From Pleurostoma richardsiae (Eukaryota; Ascomycota; Sordariomycetes; Calosphaeriales; Pleurostomataceae): a DNA stretch of 64,000 bases. The notes below the pieces were generated by a model. It saw nothing but the letters and a program-made list of their open reading frames with translations, did no database searches and was not told the DNA's origin. The position numbers were made by a program, and so were the translations under genes. Shown here in pieces: positions 1 to 11,151 of the stretch (position 1 is its first letter; each line of letters begins with the position of its first letter). The stretch covers positions 434,001 to 498,000 of the forward strand of contig JANBVO010000008.1 of the NCBI GenBank assembly GCA_030052745.1, read 5' to 3'.

Positions 1-22
1 GCACTTAAAGTTACAAGAACGT

Positions 23-28
23 CACGTG
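23..28. promoter_or_regulatory. CACGTG E-box upstream of NBS1
   Basis: A palindromic CACGTG lies about 210 bp upstream of the NBS1 start codon. bHLH factors of the Cbf1/Pho4 type bind this hexamer in fungi. A single hexamer can occur by chance, so this is only a candidate site. Nothing else in bases 1-235 could be assigned. Confidence 0.2.
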
Positions 29-235
29 AAATGGCTCCTTCCCCGCGTCTGTGAATTTTGGCTTTAGTCGCGACGTGTGTCTGCCTGACGTGTCTCACCC
101 ACTTTAGCCGGCGCCTCTCTATTTCAACCTCTCCAGATCCGAATATTTCGGTTGGCAGCGCTGCTATGAGAGTCCTCCTCCTGGAGGCTATTTCGCATCT
201 CTGTTCGTCTGCTCGCATGCGTTCATAGACCGGCG

Positions 236-2832
236 ATGTGGCTCCTGGAGAATGATGGCGACTTCCTGGGAGGTGAGCAACCGCCCTGTATCCCGCGTTG
301 CCGCCATCAGTTATCAGTCGATGGCGACTGACAGCCATGTGTCGCAGGTAAGGAGCTCTGGCTTCGCCCCGGGAAGCGATACCTGTTTGGCAGAACCACG
401 GCAGAGCCGGGCCAATATGCGATTTCCGACAAGACCATCTCCCGGAAGCATCTGACAATCGAGGTTGGCAATGTCCCCGAAGGCGCTGGCCAGGATTTCC
501 GCAGCCGGTCGGCCGTGACTATTGAAGACCTGGGTGCGAAGGTCGGAACGGTCGTCAACGGCACACAGATACGAGGACAGAAGTATGTCGTCCCCGGCGC
601 ATCGAACGAGATCAAGATGGGCAACTGCCCCAAGCTGTTCCGCTTGGCGTGGCACCCTGTCGTCTTCAGCTTCTCCTTCAGCGCCAAGGATCTGCGGGCC
701 GACCCCTGGGCGAAGCTGCGTGCCGACCTGGAGCAGCTCGACATCAAGTACACAGATCAGTACAACAGCAACCTGACGACGCACGTCGTGTCGAAGAAGC
801 GGAACACTCCCAGGACCCTTCGAGGGCTCATCGATGGGAAGCATATTGTCATGGACACTTTCATCGCCGCCGTCGCCCAGGCTGCTCGCACCGCTGCACA
901 TGATGAGGGCACAGATTCGAGCTTGCTGGAGAGGGACTACGACGGGAACTGGCCCGAGGCTCTGGAGTACCTGCCCCCGAAGGGTGAAGAAGCTAGTGAC
1001 CGCCCTGTCAAGGCATTTGCGCCAGATGAACGAAGGAAGGAGATCTTCGACGGATACACTTTCATATTCTACGAAAAGAAACAGTTCGACAATCTCATGG
1101 AAGTCGTAACGACCGGCAAGGGGAAAGCTCTCCTGAAGGAAGTCGTGGCTGGGGAGACCGGCGTCGACGATTTTATCCGGTACGTGAAAGGGGTGGCTGG
1201 CGAGAAGGGCCTCGGGGAGTTTGAAGATGGTAGCGAGGGCAAGGGTGTCGTCCTGGTGCGATACGTCCCTTTGAAGGGCGATGACGTGCAGTGGTTTACG
1301 GAATTCTACAACACTATTGCGCTGCGTTTGGATCATCGGCCAATTGACCAGAGAGAGTTTCTTGATGCTATCCTTGCCAATGAACCGGGCATGCTGCGGA
1401 GACCGCTCGAGGTTGAGCAGAGCCAGGCGGATTCGGGTACGTGTGACTGCGCAATTCTCTGAAGTTGGCCACTGACCGGCACACAGCACCATCATGCTCG
1501 CAGCGCCATGCAGCCGATGAGTCGAGACCTATGGACATTGATGAGCCCACGACTGTCGAAGTTGATAGGCCCCCCGCGTCCCAACAGAGCCACGCTGAGG
1601 AACGACCCACGCAATCGCGAGCACGGCCAGGACGACGACCGGTCAGGAGCCGGTTCAAAGGCTTCGACGTCAACCTCGACTCCGACGAAGAGAATCAGCA
1701 GTCCCTGAACTCTAGCGCACATGATCCATCTCAGCAGGGGAGCCTTTTTGTTTCCCAGGCCCGGGGCTCTGCCGAGCCTGAACAGGCAGCGAACAATCGC
1801 CGCTCTCAGCGCAAGCGGCCAGCGTCGCCGGTTCTAGAGGATGAAGGCGACATCTTGGAGGAGCTCGCACCCACTGCAGCGGCCATCAAGCGGCGGCGCA
1901 TCGCACGCGGCGAAGACCCCATCCCTCGTGAGCCTACTCCCGAACCCGAGGCGGTCCCGGACTCGCCGCCTGCAGCAACCAAGGCATCGCAGAAGGCTCA
2001 GAAGGGGCGTGGGCGCAAGGGCAAGAAGGGTGCCGACGCCGACGACGTCCTTGAGCTCGCAATCCAGCGGCGCGAGGAGGCCGAAGCACGGGCCCGAGAA
2101 CAGAACGAGCAGGACGGCGGCGACGACCCGGACGGCGCCGGTATCGACTTCGCCGACATCCGGCGGCTGACGATCGTCGAGGAGTGCGAGGTGCGGCAGC
2201 CGGCGGAGAGCGCGCGCTCGCGCGACCAGGACATCGCCGAGGGCAGGTGGGACCCTCACTGGAACGGGCGGCGCAACTTCAAGAAGTTCCGCAAGCAGGG
2301 CGAGCCGGTCGGGCGGCAGCTGCCGAGGACGATCGTCAGCCTGGAGCCCGTCAAGGCGAAGGAGTACGGCCTGAGCGACGACTACTGGCTCGAGGATACG
2401 GAGAAGCAGAAGAGGAAGAAGCGCAAGGAGAAGGAGAGCCAGGCGAGCGCGGGGTCGCAGAGGAGTGGTGGCGATAAAGAGAACGAGAGGAGTTTTGGGA
2501 GGAACCGCCAGGTTGTCACTATCGACAGTGATGACGGTGAGGGAGAGCATGGCGAAGGAGACCAAACAGGAGGGGTGGATAGCATGGACGTCGAGATTGA
2601 GTTCCCGCGCACGCGGGCGGGCAAGGCTGCGGAGAAGGCCATCACGAGGCAAAGCCAGAGGAAGGGGCAGACGGTATCGCAGTCTCAACCGTCGTCCGGG
2701 AAGAGACCCGCCGCTGAGCCGCCGGCTAGGGAGAAGCCGGCCAAGAGGCCAAGGGCGACGCGGGCACGTGCTGTGGCGGATAGTGACGACAGTGATGATG
2801 AGCTGAAGTTCAGGTTCGGTAAGCGGAAGTGA
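236..2832 (+). CDS. NBS1: Nbs1/Xrs2-type subunit of the MRN DNA double-strand-break repair complex
   Basis: Exons 236-272, 348-1436 and 1487-2832 give 823 residues. The 37-nt first exon is needed to complete the FHA domain: spliced, it reads through FGR (R28), SRKH (residues 44-47) and NG (83-84), the phosphopeptide-binding signature. Two BRCT-like segments follow at roughly 115-200 and 240-360. A long acidic, charged linker comes next. It carries the Mre11-binding motif NFKKFRK near residue 640, and the protein ends in an acidic stretch plus FRF-KRK, which matches the Tel1/ATM-binding tail. Aspergillus ScaA and human nibrin share this FHA-BRCT-BRCT-Mre11-Tel1 order. The expected role is nuclear: tethering Mre11-Rad50 at breaks and activating Tel1. 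Introns are 75 and 50 nt. The gene converges on the cytochrome b5 gene, with 325 bp between them. Confidence 0.93.
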
Positions 2833-3157
2833 GATGGGTGATAGGCCGGGCCGCCATAACTAGAGAGTGGCACGACAAAAGATTTGAGGTATGTGGCTTG
2901 TTTGCTGCCGCCTTCTATGGGGTATCTCCATCTATAGCTCCTCCTTGGCCGGATGCTCGCAGCCCACTGTCGCATATGTATACCTGATAATTGAATGGGC
3001 TCTTGATATCCATTTCAAACCTGAGCCCCAGCTCTAGGGGCATGCAATCAGCAACCGATGCGAACCCGGCATCCCGACGCCTATCCAGCCAGATATCCCG
3101 TCTCTCAAGTGTCTGTGTTTTGAACCAGCCCATCTCGCACACCTATCACCATCAACA
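2833..3157. other. Convergent 3' intergenic spacer
   Basis: This is the space between the stop codons of the convergent NBS1 and cytochrome b5 genes. It should hold both 3' UTRs. I see no gene, strong hairpin or repeat. Confidence 0.5.
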
Positions 3158-4282
3158 CTAGTCCATCTTATCCATCTCTCCCTCCGCCTCATCCTCATCC
3201 ACCAGTATCCCCACCAGACACGCCTGCAGCATGGTCTCGTAGTTCACCCACGGGTGGTTCTCCCCGAACAGCTTGGTCCCGTCCCGGCCCGCGCCCCTCA
3301 TCAGCTCGGGCCCGCCGCCCGGGTGGAACGGCACGTACGGCGTCACGTTGTAGACCTTGCCGCCGAGCGCCATCCAGGCGTCCTTGCCCTTGCGGCCGGT
3401 CTGCCGCCGCAGCGCGGCGGGGGTCACGCGGATGTAGGGCGTGCCGGCGGGGAGGCCGCGCAGGTCGGAGGAGGGGTCGGCGGAGAGGCGGGCCCAGTCG
3501 AGGGGGGAGTGGCCCGGAGGAAGGGTCACCTGCTTGGAGGAGGGGAGGGTGGAGTGGGTGGGCGGCGGGGCGAGGGAGGAGGGCGCGGAGGGGCCGCGCC
3601 GCGGGAGGGGGTTGAGGCGGCGCTGAGCAGGGGATGAGGCGGCGCTCAGGGAGGGGGGGGATGGGACGGGAGCCAGGGAAGGCGGCCGTGGAGGAGGGGC
3701 CATGAGGCCTGGTGCCGCTGAGGGTGGCGGGACCGGTGACGGGACCGGCGACGGGCCGCTGGCAGCGGGAGTCTTCTGCCACGGCCGCGGGGCGCGGTGT
3801 CCTGTTTCTGCGGGCTCGGAGAGGGAGAAGCTCGGCACCGAGTCGCTGGGGGCTGCGGGGGTGGCCTTCGGGGTCGTCTGCTCGCCGGCGTCGCCGTTAG
3901 GGGCGACGATGATGGGAGATGCAAGCTTGGGTGCGTCAGAGCGGCGGCTCAGCGGCGGCGGGGGAGGAGGCATGGCGGTCCGGTCGAGGTCGGTCTTACT
4001 GCTGGTCGCTGCTCGCGATCGGGAGGTCGCCGCTGCCGCCGTTGTCTCTATCGCCGTCGAAATGCCGTTCTGCTTCCCCGGCCCATCTTCTGCTCTTCCT
4101 CCTCTCCGAAATCTCGCGGGCTCATCTTCGTCGTCGGGCGGGGTGATGAGCGGCGGCGCTAGGGGAGGAGGGAGTTGCTCGTCAGGTCGAACGATGGCGA
4201 GGATCTTGGGCAGCCATGAGGATGGAGTGAAGCAGAAGAAGACGACGGAGGCGACGACGAGGGTCAGCCCCAGGAGGGCCAT
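3158..4282 (-). CDS. Membrane-anchored cytochrome b5 domain protein
   Basis: A single exon encodes 374 residues. Residues 2-20 form one hydrophobic N-terminal segment, a likely signal anchor. A Pro/Ser/Ala-rich, low-complexity linker of about 230 residues follows. The C-terminal 90 residues are a cytochrome b5 fold: FHPGG holds the first haem ligand (His320) and GENHPW the second (His343), preceded by the WMALGGKVYNVTPY strand. The order resembles the yeast Irc21/animal NCB5OR-type b5 modules rather than classic tail-anchored b5, whose membrane segment is C-terminal. It probably donates electrons to a membrane-bound oxidase, reductase or desaturase; the partner cannot be read from the sequence. 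The high-GC linker produces several long spurious reading frames on the other strand. Confidence 0.85.
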   Translation of the reverse strand: MALLGLTLVVASVVFFCFTPSSWLPKILAIVRPDEQLPPPLAPPLITPPDDEDEPARFRRGGRAEDGPGKQNGISTAIETTAAAATSRSRAATSSKTDLDRTAMPPPPPPLSRRSDAPKLASPIIVAPNGDAGEQTTPKATPAAPSDSVPSFSLSEPAETGHRAPRPWQKTPAASGPSPVPSPVPPPSAAPGLMAPPPRPPSLAPVPSPPSLSAASSPAQRRLNPLPRRGPSAPSSLAPPPTHSTLPSSKQVTLPPGHSPLDWARLSADPSSDLRGLPAGTPYIRVTPAALRRQTGRKGKDAWMALGGKVYNVTPYVPFHPGGGPELMRGAGRDGTKLFGENHPWVNYETMLQACLVGILVDEDEAEGEMDKMD

Positions 4283-5530
4283 CGGGCTGGAGGAGAGGAG
4301 AGGAGCAACAAAAGTGTTATCGCTGCATGGGGAAGTTCTCTATCGGTTCTTACGCGCTTGCAGCCCTGCAAGGTCTAGATCGCAGGTCAATGTGGCCTAT
4401 GCAGTAGTGGGAGAAGGTCAATGGCCGAGATATTTTGTCTCGCTTCCCTCATCAGAAACGTCTTTTACAGTGGCAAGAGTCTCTGGCGTCTGTCGAGTCT
4501 GACTGCCGTACTATGGTAGACTGCGCGGCCATCTTATGGTAAGCCTTTACTAATTAGCGGAGGCAAGCCTGATTATCAAGGCACCCAATGGCAATAATAG
4601 GCTCACCGCCTTGGGCAGTAAATCATAACAGTGAGGTTTTCGGGCGCTTTTCCGATCCTACGGATAACTACCTAGGTAGCAGGGCTGGCAGGGTAGGTAG
4701 GCAGGCACCTTAGGAGGCTGGGAGGTTGGGAGCAGTGGCCTCCATTTCTTACTAGAGGTATGCGGGTATGGTAAGGACCGTAAGGTACATCTCTAGCAGC
4801 GGCGGGCTAAGCAGCCAGTGAGCTGGGCCATGATTACACCCCACCAGCAACGCATAAGACGGCCGCTATTACAAGTCGGAAGCATGGATGGCTTGGGTTC
4901 GGGGAGCTCCAGGGCGAGCCGGGACGCGCATCGGACGCGGGTTACAGGGATGGCGTGCAGTACGCAACGCAGTAAACGAAGCGCGAGGACCAACAGGAGA
5001 GGGGGGTCGTGCAACGGGTCGCATGAACCTGCAATTCAAAGTGCGGTGCCCGTCGACAGCAGGCCTGCACTGCACCTGTTAATAGAGCAAATAAAGTAAA
5101 CATTGCTGCTGGTTATTAGCGCGAGTCACCGCCGCTGCGGGCGAGCGCTACTGCGAGAGTATCGCCATTCCTCAGATGTTTTTTCCTGATCTGGGTCTCT
5201 GCTTTGGTGTCCTGCTGTGCCGGCATCTCCGCGCATTTTGACACCGGCTTCGCTATTTTCTTCTCTTCCTCTCCCTCTCTTCTCGCCTCAAGACTCTTGC
5301 CGTTGTCTTGTAGGCGGCGGCCAGCGGTTTTTGGCGTGACAGAGACAGAGAGAGACTGGAGGACGTTCAGCGGCCCTGGGCTGCCCCGCGAGAGCGACAC
5401 ACAGAGAGCGATGTCATGTTTTTATTTGCGTGCCATTACCGGGTCCCCTGCTCGCTTCCCGTCGCTACCTACACCCAACTGCTCGTACTATTCAGTACTA
5501 CTGACTTAGCTCTGCCGGGCTGCGGCAAAA
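4283..5530. promoter_or_regulatory. Divergent intergenic region
   Basis: The region separates the start codons of the cytochrome b5 gene (-) and the 856-aa coiled-coil gene (+). It contains TAGGTAG/CTACCTAG repeats near 4,665-4,710. Before the + gene there is a pyrimidine-rich block (about 5,255-5,320) and a short GA-repeat (about 5,340-5,360), typical of fungal leaders. The small reading frames here have no recognisable content. Confidence 0.45.
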
Positions 5531-8101
5531 ATGCGGTCTCTGTCGACAACACCAAAACCACCCTCGAGCTCGTCCTCGTCGAGAGCTCCCCGCCTGCCCG
5601 TCGTAAAAGCGCCGGGCAGAACAGCCAGCGAGGGCGGAAATTCTCTCTCCGTCAACAGCAGCAATAACAACAACAGCATCAGCAACATCGGCAACAATCC
5701 CTCCATCCGCAAGAAACCCTCAATCACCTTCACCCGCACCACCGTCAACGCCAAAGGTGCAAGTGCCGCCACCAACCCGCGGACTCCACGACTCGCGGCC
5801 CCGGGCCGCCATCCCTCGTCTTCCCGAGATCCAGATCCCGCCACGCCACCGGCCCTCGCATCGACATCGACATCTTCCTCTCTAGCTACACCGACATTTA
5901 CGACGGCACCGCCGATCCCGACTGCAGCCTCGGCAATCACACGGAGGTCCCGGCCGCCCCTCGTAGCCCGCGACGGCAATGTCCCTCTCACCACCATGCG
6001 GAATCTGACAACCGGCCTGCGCACCTCCAGAGAAGCCACGACACCCACCATGGCTCCCGACAAGTCGAGGCAGCCGGCGCCGCAGATGCCCACCCTAGCC
6101 AAAGGGCTCAGCAGGGCGTCCACGCCTCTGACCCCCAAGGTCGCCGCCGCCGCTACGAGATCTCCCAATCCACAGACCGTCACGGTCGCGACGACGCCCA
6201 TTCCGAGGAGAGTAGCAGCACGGCCCGAATCGTCTGCCGGCAGCAACGGGCAGCAGCAGCACGGCACCGGCGGGAGCCATCAGAGGGACGACTACGCGTC
6301 GCCCATTTCGGCCTTCCTTAGCAGCAACATCACACCGCGGTCGGGTTCGAGGCAGAGCCGCGTCGACAGCGCTAACAGCACCCCCAATAGCACCCCGAAC
6401 CCCGAGAGGTCGTCCGACGTTTATGAGACGAGATCAGGGCTGGGCATCTCGGGGGGCCCATCCACGATGGGAAGCGGTGACGCTGGGTTCAGGAGTCGAC
6501 AGAGCGTGTCTTTCAGCCCTCCTGCCTCCGACCGAAGACAAGAGCAGCAGCAGCAGCAGAGCTCCAATGACTCTAAATTCTTCTACGCCAGCGATGCGAA
6601 GAGCCATCACTCCTCGTCATCGTTGGCCCAGCCGAAACCTCAGCCGAAAGCACCCACCTTCTTCTATGCCAATGGCGATAATATCCCCAGCCGGCCTGCC
6701 ACGGCAACCTCGACACCCTTCACCCCGGTTCTAAGTCCCCACGCACAGCCGGACAGCATCTCCAGCAAATTCATCTATGCCAACGGCATACCCGATATGC
6801 AGCCGCCTCTCAAGTCGCCCTCAGCATCAGGCTCAGTAGTGTCGAGTGTATCAAAGATGGGGGGAAGCAGGGGAAGCGGCGGTACGCAGTCGCCAGCATA
6901 CGGAGTCCAGAGACCCCCGTCACCCATGAAAATGCCCTCTTATCCTACGCCGAAGAGCAACGAATGCACTCCTGCCCTCGCTCTCAACCCAGCTGGCTTC
7001 CCTTCCACGCCACAGCTCGGTCCTACGGCTTCCTTCTCACTTCAGCGATCCAGCACCAGCGGACCTGTGAGAGGCCACGCCCGTGGAAATAGCCTGACCA
7101 TCGCCGACCCTCCCGCCGTAGCCAGGGTTCTAGCCTCGAGCACATCCTCCGAAGCTTCCTCGCCGGCCGGGGTCCAGCCCACTCCTGCCTTCACCATGGC
7201 CTCGATCCTGCAAGCCGCCGAGGACTTCGCCTCCGATGACCAGCATCACGACGACGGTTCCTCGTCGGCTGACGCGCTCGCCAGCCCCACCAAGTCTACC
7301 TTCGGGAGTGATCCCCTGAACGAGCTGGTCGCCACCGCGCGGCGCGACCGGAAGGTGCAGGACCTGGAGATCCGCAACGCCTCCCTCGAAGCCATCAACA
7401 GGACCATCGAGCGCCAGCTGCGCAAGCAGACGGCTGAGCTGCGGCGGTACCGCCGGCTGTCGCGCTCTGGCCGGCTCTCACTAGCGTCTGGCGCAGGGTC
7501 CATGCGGAAGAGCAACCGCATCGCGTCGGACTCGACGCTCGGCGACGTGCCTCTCGTGATTCCCGACCTCGACCTGTCAGACCTCAGTGAGGAGGACGAC
7601 GATTCCTACCTCGAGGACGAATACGACGACGATATGTCCTCCTCTCCCTCTGAGTCGGAGGAGTCGAGCGCCCTGAGCCCCACGACCGCTGCGGCCCGTG
7701 ATGCGCGGCACCGCCAGCGCGACGAGCGCCGGCTACGGCTCGACCTGTCCAAGCACCAGCAGCTGCTGGTCGACAGCCAGAAGATCAACCAGAGCCTGAA
7801 GCGGTGCCTGGGCTGGACGGAGGAGCTGATCCGCGACGGGCGGCGGGCGCTCGAGTACCAGGTTCGGGTCAGCGAGGTGGAGATCGGGGGAAGGGTGCTG
7901 GCGCCGCCGGACGAGGAGGACGATGACGACGGGGATGACGAGTCTGCCGGGGGTGACTCCCGGAGGAGTGAACGGGGCGAGGATGACACGGTACGGATAG
8001 AGGTTCAGGACAGCCCGGTGGAGGAGGGCTCGTCGGTGCTGTGGAGTAAAGATCCGCAGGACCGGGATAGCGGGATCGAACTGCCTGGCGACGGCGGCTA
8101 A
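5531..8101 (+). CDS. Uncharacterised Ser/Pro-rich protein with C-terminal coiled coils
   Basis: A single exon encodes 856 residues of a family I do not recognise. Residues 1-590 are disordered: Ser, Thr, Pro and Asn-rich, with many SP/TP sites. Within this part, three copies of an F[FI]YA motif occur at about residues 350, 377 and 414, the second and third followed by NG. From about 595 the composition changes to charged helices (ending in QLRKQTAELRRYRRL), then an acidic Glu/Asp block. A second helical segment (about 735-800) contains KRCLGWTEELIRDGRRALEYQ. The layout of long disordered head, short repeated motifs and coiled-coil tail suggests a scaffold or cytoskeleton/polarity adaptor. That is inference only. 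The ATG at 5,531 opens the frame, with a pyrimidine-rich leader upstream. Confidence 0.82.
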   Translation: MRSLSTTPKPPSSSSSSRAPRLPVVKAPGRTASEGGNSLSVNSSNNNNSISNIGNNPSIRKKPSITFTRTTVNAKGASAATNPRTPRLAAPGRHPSSSRDPDPATPPALASTSTSSSLATPTFTTAPPIPTAASAITRRSRPPLVARDGNVPLTTMRNLTTGLRTSREATTPTMAPDKSRQPAPQMPTLAKGLSRASTPLTPKVAAAATRSPNPQTVTVATTPIPRRVAARPESSAGSNGQQQHGTGGSHQRDDYASPISAFLSSNITPRSGSRQSRVDSANSTPNSTPNPERSSDVYETRSGLGISGGPSTMGSGDAGFRSRQSVSFSPPASDRRQEQQQQQSSNDSKFFYASDAKSHHSSSSLAQPKPQPKAPTFFYANGDNIPSRPATATSTPFTPVLSPHAQPDSISSKFIYANGIPDMQPPLKSPSASGSVVSSVSKMGGSRGSGGTQSPAYGVQRPPSPMKMPSYPTPKSNECTPALALNPAGFPSTPQLGPTASFSLQRSSTSGPVRGHARGNSLTIADPPAVARVLASSTSSEASSPAGVQPTPAFTMASILQAAEDFASDDQHHDDGSSSADALASPTKSTFGSDPLNELVATARRDRKVQDLEIRNASLEAINRTIERQLRKQTAELRRYRRLSRSGRLSLASGAGSMRKSNRIASDSTLGDVPLVIPDLDLSDLSEEDDDSYLEDEYDDDMSSSPSESEESSALSPTTAAARDARHRQRDERRLRLDLSKHQQLLVDSQKINQSLKRCLGWTEELIRDGRRALEYQVRVSEVEIGGRVLAPPDEEDDDDGDDESAGGDSRRSERGEDDTVRIEVQDSPVEEGSSVLWSKDPQDRDSGIELPGDGG

Positions 8102-9328
8102 CTCGGACAGAGAGGCGATGCGGCGGCGGTGCGGCGACGAGACGATCGGGGCAAATCCACACACACATCACCACTCACGGCTATACCATTTCCTTTACCA
8201 TCTCCTACGCGATCTGTCGGGGGGTTTGGCCGGCATCGGAACGGCTTCTCGTCGACTTTTTGATATTCATGGGCGTACGGACAACTATAACAACAACATC
8301 GGCGGCGGCGGTCTCATATTCATCACATCCCTCAACGACCGCCCGATGCCTTACTGAGGCCTTGCCCACCAGTCGGCAGGCTTTTCTTCACCACATCTCG
8401 GCCTCCTTTCTTTTGTCATAAATCACTGTAACTATTACCAGATACCCCCCTTTCAGGCATCCCAACAACACCGGAGCCGGAGCCATATTTCCCTTAGAAG
8501 CAAGGACCAACAAGAAGACTCCAGGCTCAGGATGCTTTCTGTATAATTTCCCATGTCATTGGCTGGCCGGCGGAGCTGAGCAAGGCAGGAATTTGGTCGG
8601 CATGCATAGGTACACGTTTGGCATCCATTGATACCCAGCTGTGCATTCCCGGCCGTCATATATTGGACAAGGCGATATCGCCGGCATTGGAGAGAGATGT
8701 CGTTCGGAGCGCATGTAGGCCTGGCCGGCCATGGACCATGTATTAGTACCTCCAACTCACCCACCGATCTAGTTGAGATATTCCTTCCCCTCAGCAGCTT
8801 CCTTGGTTAAGAAAGAGGAAGCGCGAGAGGGGAGGACATAATATCGAGTCGCAAATGCAAAGATATTTCAAGGATCTGTTGTCAGCACTGAGCCATTCAG
8901 TGGATCAAAGAGGAGTGCGTGAGGGAAGAGAAAGCCAGAGACGCTCTATTCTGTTACAAGATTCTATCTGCAAATAGGTAGACACAGGCAGACGGGGCTG
9001 CCCACTACCATGGTGTGAGAGTACTCCGTAGGTATCAAGGACTGGATAAGACTGAGTGAGCCCTGTCCGGATATGAGAGGGGGAGCCTTTCCTTCGTCCG
9101 TGCGCTTCCAACACCCCCCCAACAACACTCGAGATGCTTCGGTTTATACCCACATTTATACACAAACACAAATACGACCATCGAAGCTTCAACCCCCGAT
9201 TACATCGTCAGGCCGATGTCCCACAGCTCTCACTCCCCTCATCATCTACTCCGTAGTTTCCCCCTACATAACGACAATCAAAGAGTCCCCCCCGTCAGAT
9301 TGCAACCGTTTCAACCCCAAATCCATCC
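8102..9328. other. Convergent intergenic region
   Basis: This is the 1.2-kb space between the 3' ends of the coiled-coil gene and the J-protein gene. It is less GC-rich than the flanking coding sequence. The reading frames in it (up to about 100 codons) show no domain, codon bias or splice support. I see nothing beyond presumed 3' UTRs. Confidence 0.4.
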
Positions 9329-11151
9329 TCAAGACTTGGGGACGTTAGGCGCATCTGCGGCAGCGGCGGCGGCCGCCTGCTCGTGGGCGGCGGACGGGGA
9401 AGGGGACGCGGACTTGTCCTTGTCCTTGTCCTTCTTCTCCTTCTTCTTTTTCTTGTCCTCTTTCTCCTTCTTCATGGCCGCCTCGGCGACCAGCTGCTCG
9501 AAGGCCATGTAGTCGCCCTCCTCTTCGGGCGTGCGTTGCGCCTGTGGGGAGTAGACCGTTAGCGGAAGCCCTGACGGGAAACGTGAGAGAAAGGAGACAA
9601 AGGTCGAGGTTGTAAATCAATAAAAAAAGTAGGGAAGAACCATACCTTAGAGAAGACGTCCCCGATCAGCACCAGCGCCTGCGCGCGCTCGAGCCTCTTG
9701 CCCAGCGGGACCTTCTTGTCGCCGAGCACCGCGTCGCACACGTCGCGCAGCACGCTCTGGATCTCGAACTTGGACCCGCGCCAGGCGGCGGTGAGGATCT
9801 TGCCCGTGACGCGCCTCTCGTACTCCATCTTGCGCTCGTCGGTCCAGTCGTCGCCGCCGCGCTCCTCCATGCGTGCCATCTCCTCCATGGTCTGCTGCGC
9901 GTCGATGGCGCTCGAGATGGTGTTCCACGTGTCCTTGACCAGCGAGCCCTTGTCCTTGAGCCGGCTGAACAGCCCGCCCATGCCGAAGAGCTTCTGCGAT
10001 CGCAGCAGCGCCGTCGCCTTGGACACGTAGGTGTGCCCGATGGCGTGCAGGATGTCCACGCCGAACGACTCCATCTTCAGGTCCTCCGCCTCCAGCCGGA
10101 TCTTCTCCTGGAACGCCCGCGTCACGTCACCGGACTTGTCCGTCTCGGTCCACACCGAGATCTTGTCCAGCAGCTTCTGCGCCAGCGTGTCCACGCGCTC
10201 CTTGCGCACCCGCGCCCGCTCCTTCTCGTACGCCGCCAGCTGCTCCCGCTGCTCCTTCGTCAGCCCGCCCTTCTTCTTGTCCTTCTCCTTGCGCCGCAGC
10301 GACGCCTCGTCCTCGGCGGGGGACTGGTCGTCCGACGCGCGGTCCATCAGCGCGGGCCGGATCGGGATCGCCGTCCGCCGCGGCGTCGAGGTTCCGCTAG
10401 CTGAGGGCCCGGGGGTGGACGTTCCGGATGCAGATGCGGACGGGGAGGGGGACGCGGTGCGCTTCGCTGCAGGGGCCGGACCTGGCGCTGCCGCACCAGT
10501 CGTGGTGCTGGTCTCTTTCTCCTCCTCGACCACGACGGTTGGCGGCGGCGCGGTCGAGGCGCCCGTCGCTCCCGCTGCGGTCTTCATGCTCTCCTTGATA
10601 GCCTCGTCAGTCCCGGGGAACTCCTCCTCGCCTCCTGAGCCGGCCGCGGCAGCGGCTGCTGCTGCAGCAGCCTCCTCTTCCTCCTCGGCGGCCATGGTGA
10701 TGTCCATGGTGGCGGTCAGGTCCTTCATGAGGGAGATCTCGCCGATCCAGTCCATGAAGGCCTCGCCGCCGAAGATGGAGGTGAAGAACTCGGCAGGGTC
10801 GACGAAGCCCTCCTGCGGCTTGGCGTGGTCCTTGCCATACTTGTCGTAAGCCTTGCGCAGGTCTGGATCCGAGAGGACTTGATAGGCCTCGCCGATGGCC
10901 TGGAACTTCTCGTGGGCGGTGGGGTCATCGGGATTCTTGTCTATATCGTAGGCGGGGTATGTCAGCTACTCGTAGGTTCGCAAGGTGGATATACTTGAAA
11001 AGACACTGGGGAGGGGGCTGTTGTAGCCGCTGCGTGCGTACGTACCGGGATGGTGGACGATCGCAAGCTTGCGGTAAGCCTTCTTGATCTCCAGCTCCGT
11101 GGCTGTCGGTTTGACGCCGAGCGTGTCATAATAAGCCGTGTCGACGACCAT
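9329..11151 (-). CDS. J-domain co-chaperone of the Caj1/Djp1 (DnaJ-X) class
   Basis: Three exons on the minus strand (11151-11046, 10940-9646, 9541-9329) give 537 residues. Splicing the first intron restores the J-domain loop HHPDKNP, with the HPD motif at residues 34-36 that stimulates Hsp70 ATPase. The J domain spans about 5-75. There is no Gly/Phe or zinc region, so this is a class C J protein. A poly-Glu/Ala and Ser/Pro/Thr linker (about 118-250) leads to [19 protein letters not shown] and the DnaJ-X domain (about 284-495). The tail is a Lys/Asp/Glu-rich stretch ending in an Ala-rich peptide. Yeast Caj1 and Djp1 share this layout; Djp1 aids peroxisomal protein import and Caj1 associates with plasma membrane and nucleus. 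I saw no perfect heat-shock element just upstream. Confidence 0.92.

Noticed and set aside
314-1495. 393-codon antisense frame over NBS1
   Set aside because: The + strand has a conserved FHA/BRCT gene with splice support. The antisense frame is a by-product of GC-rich codons.
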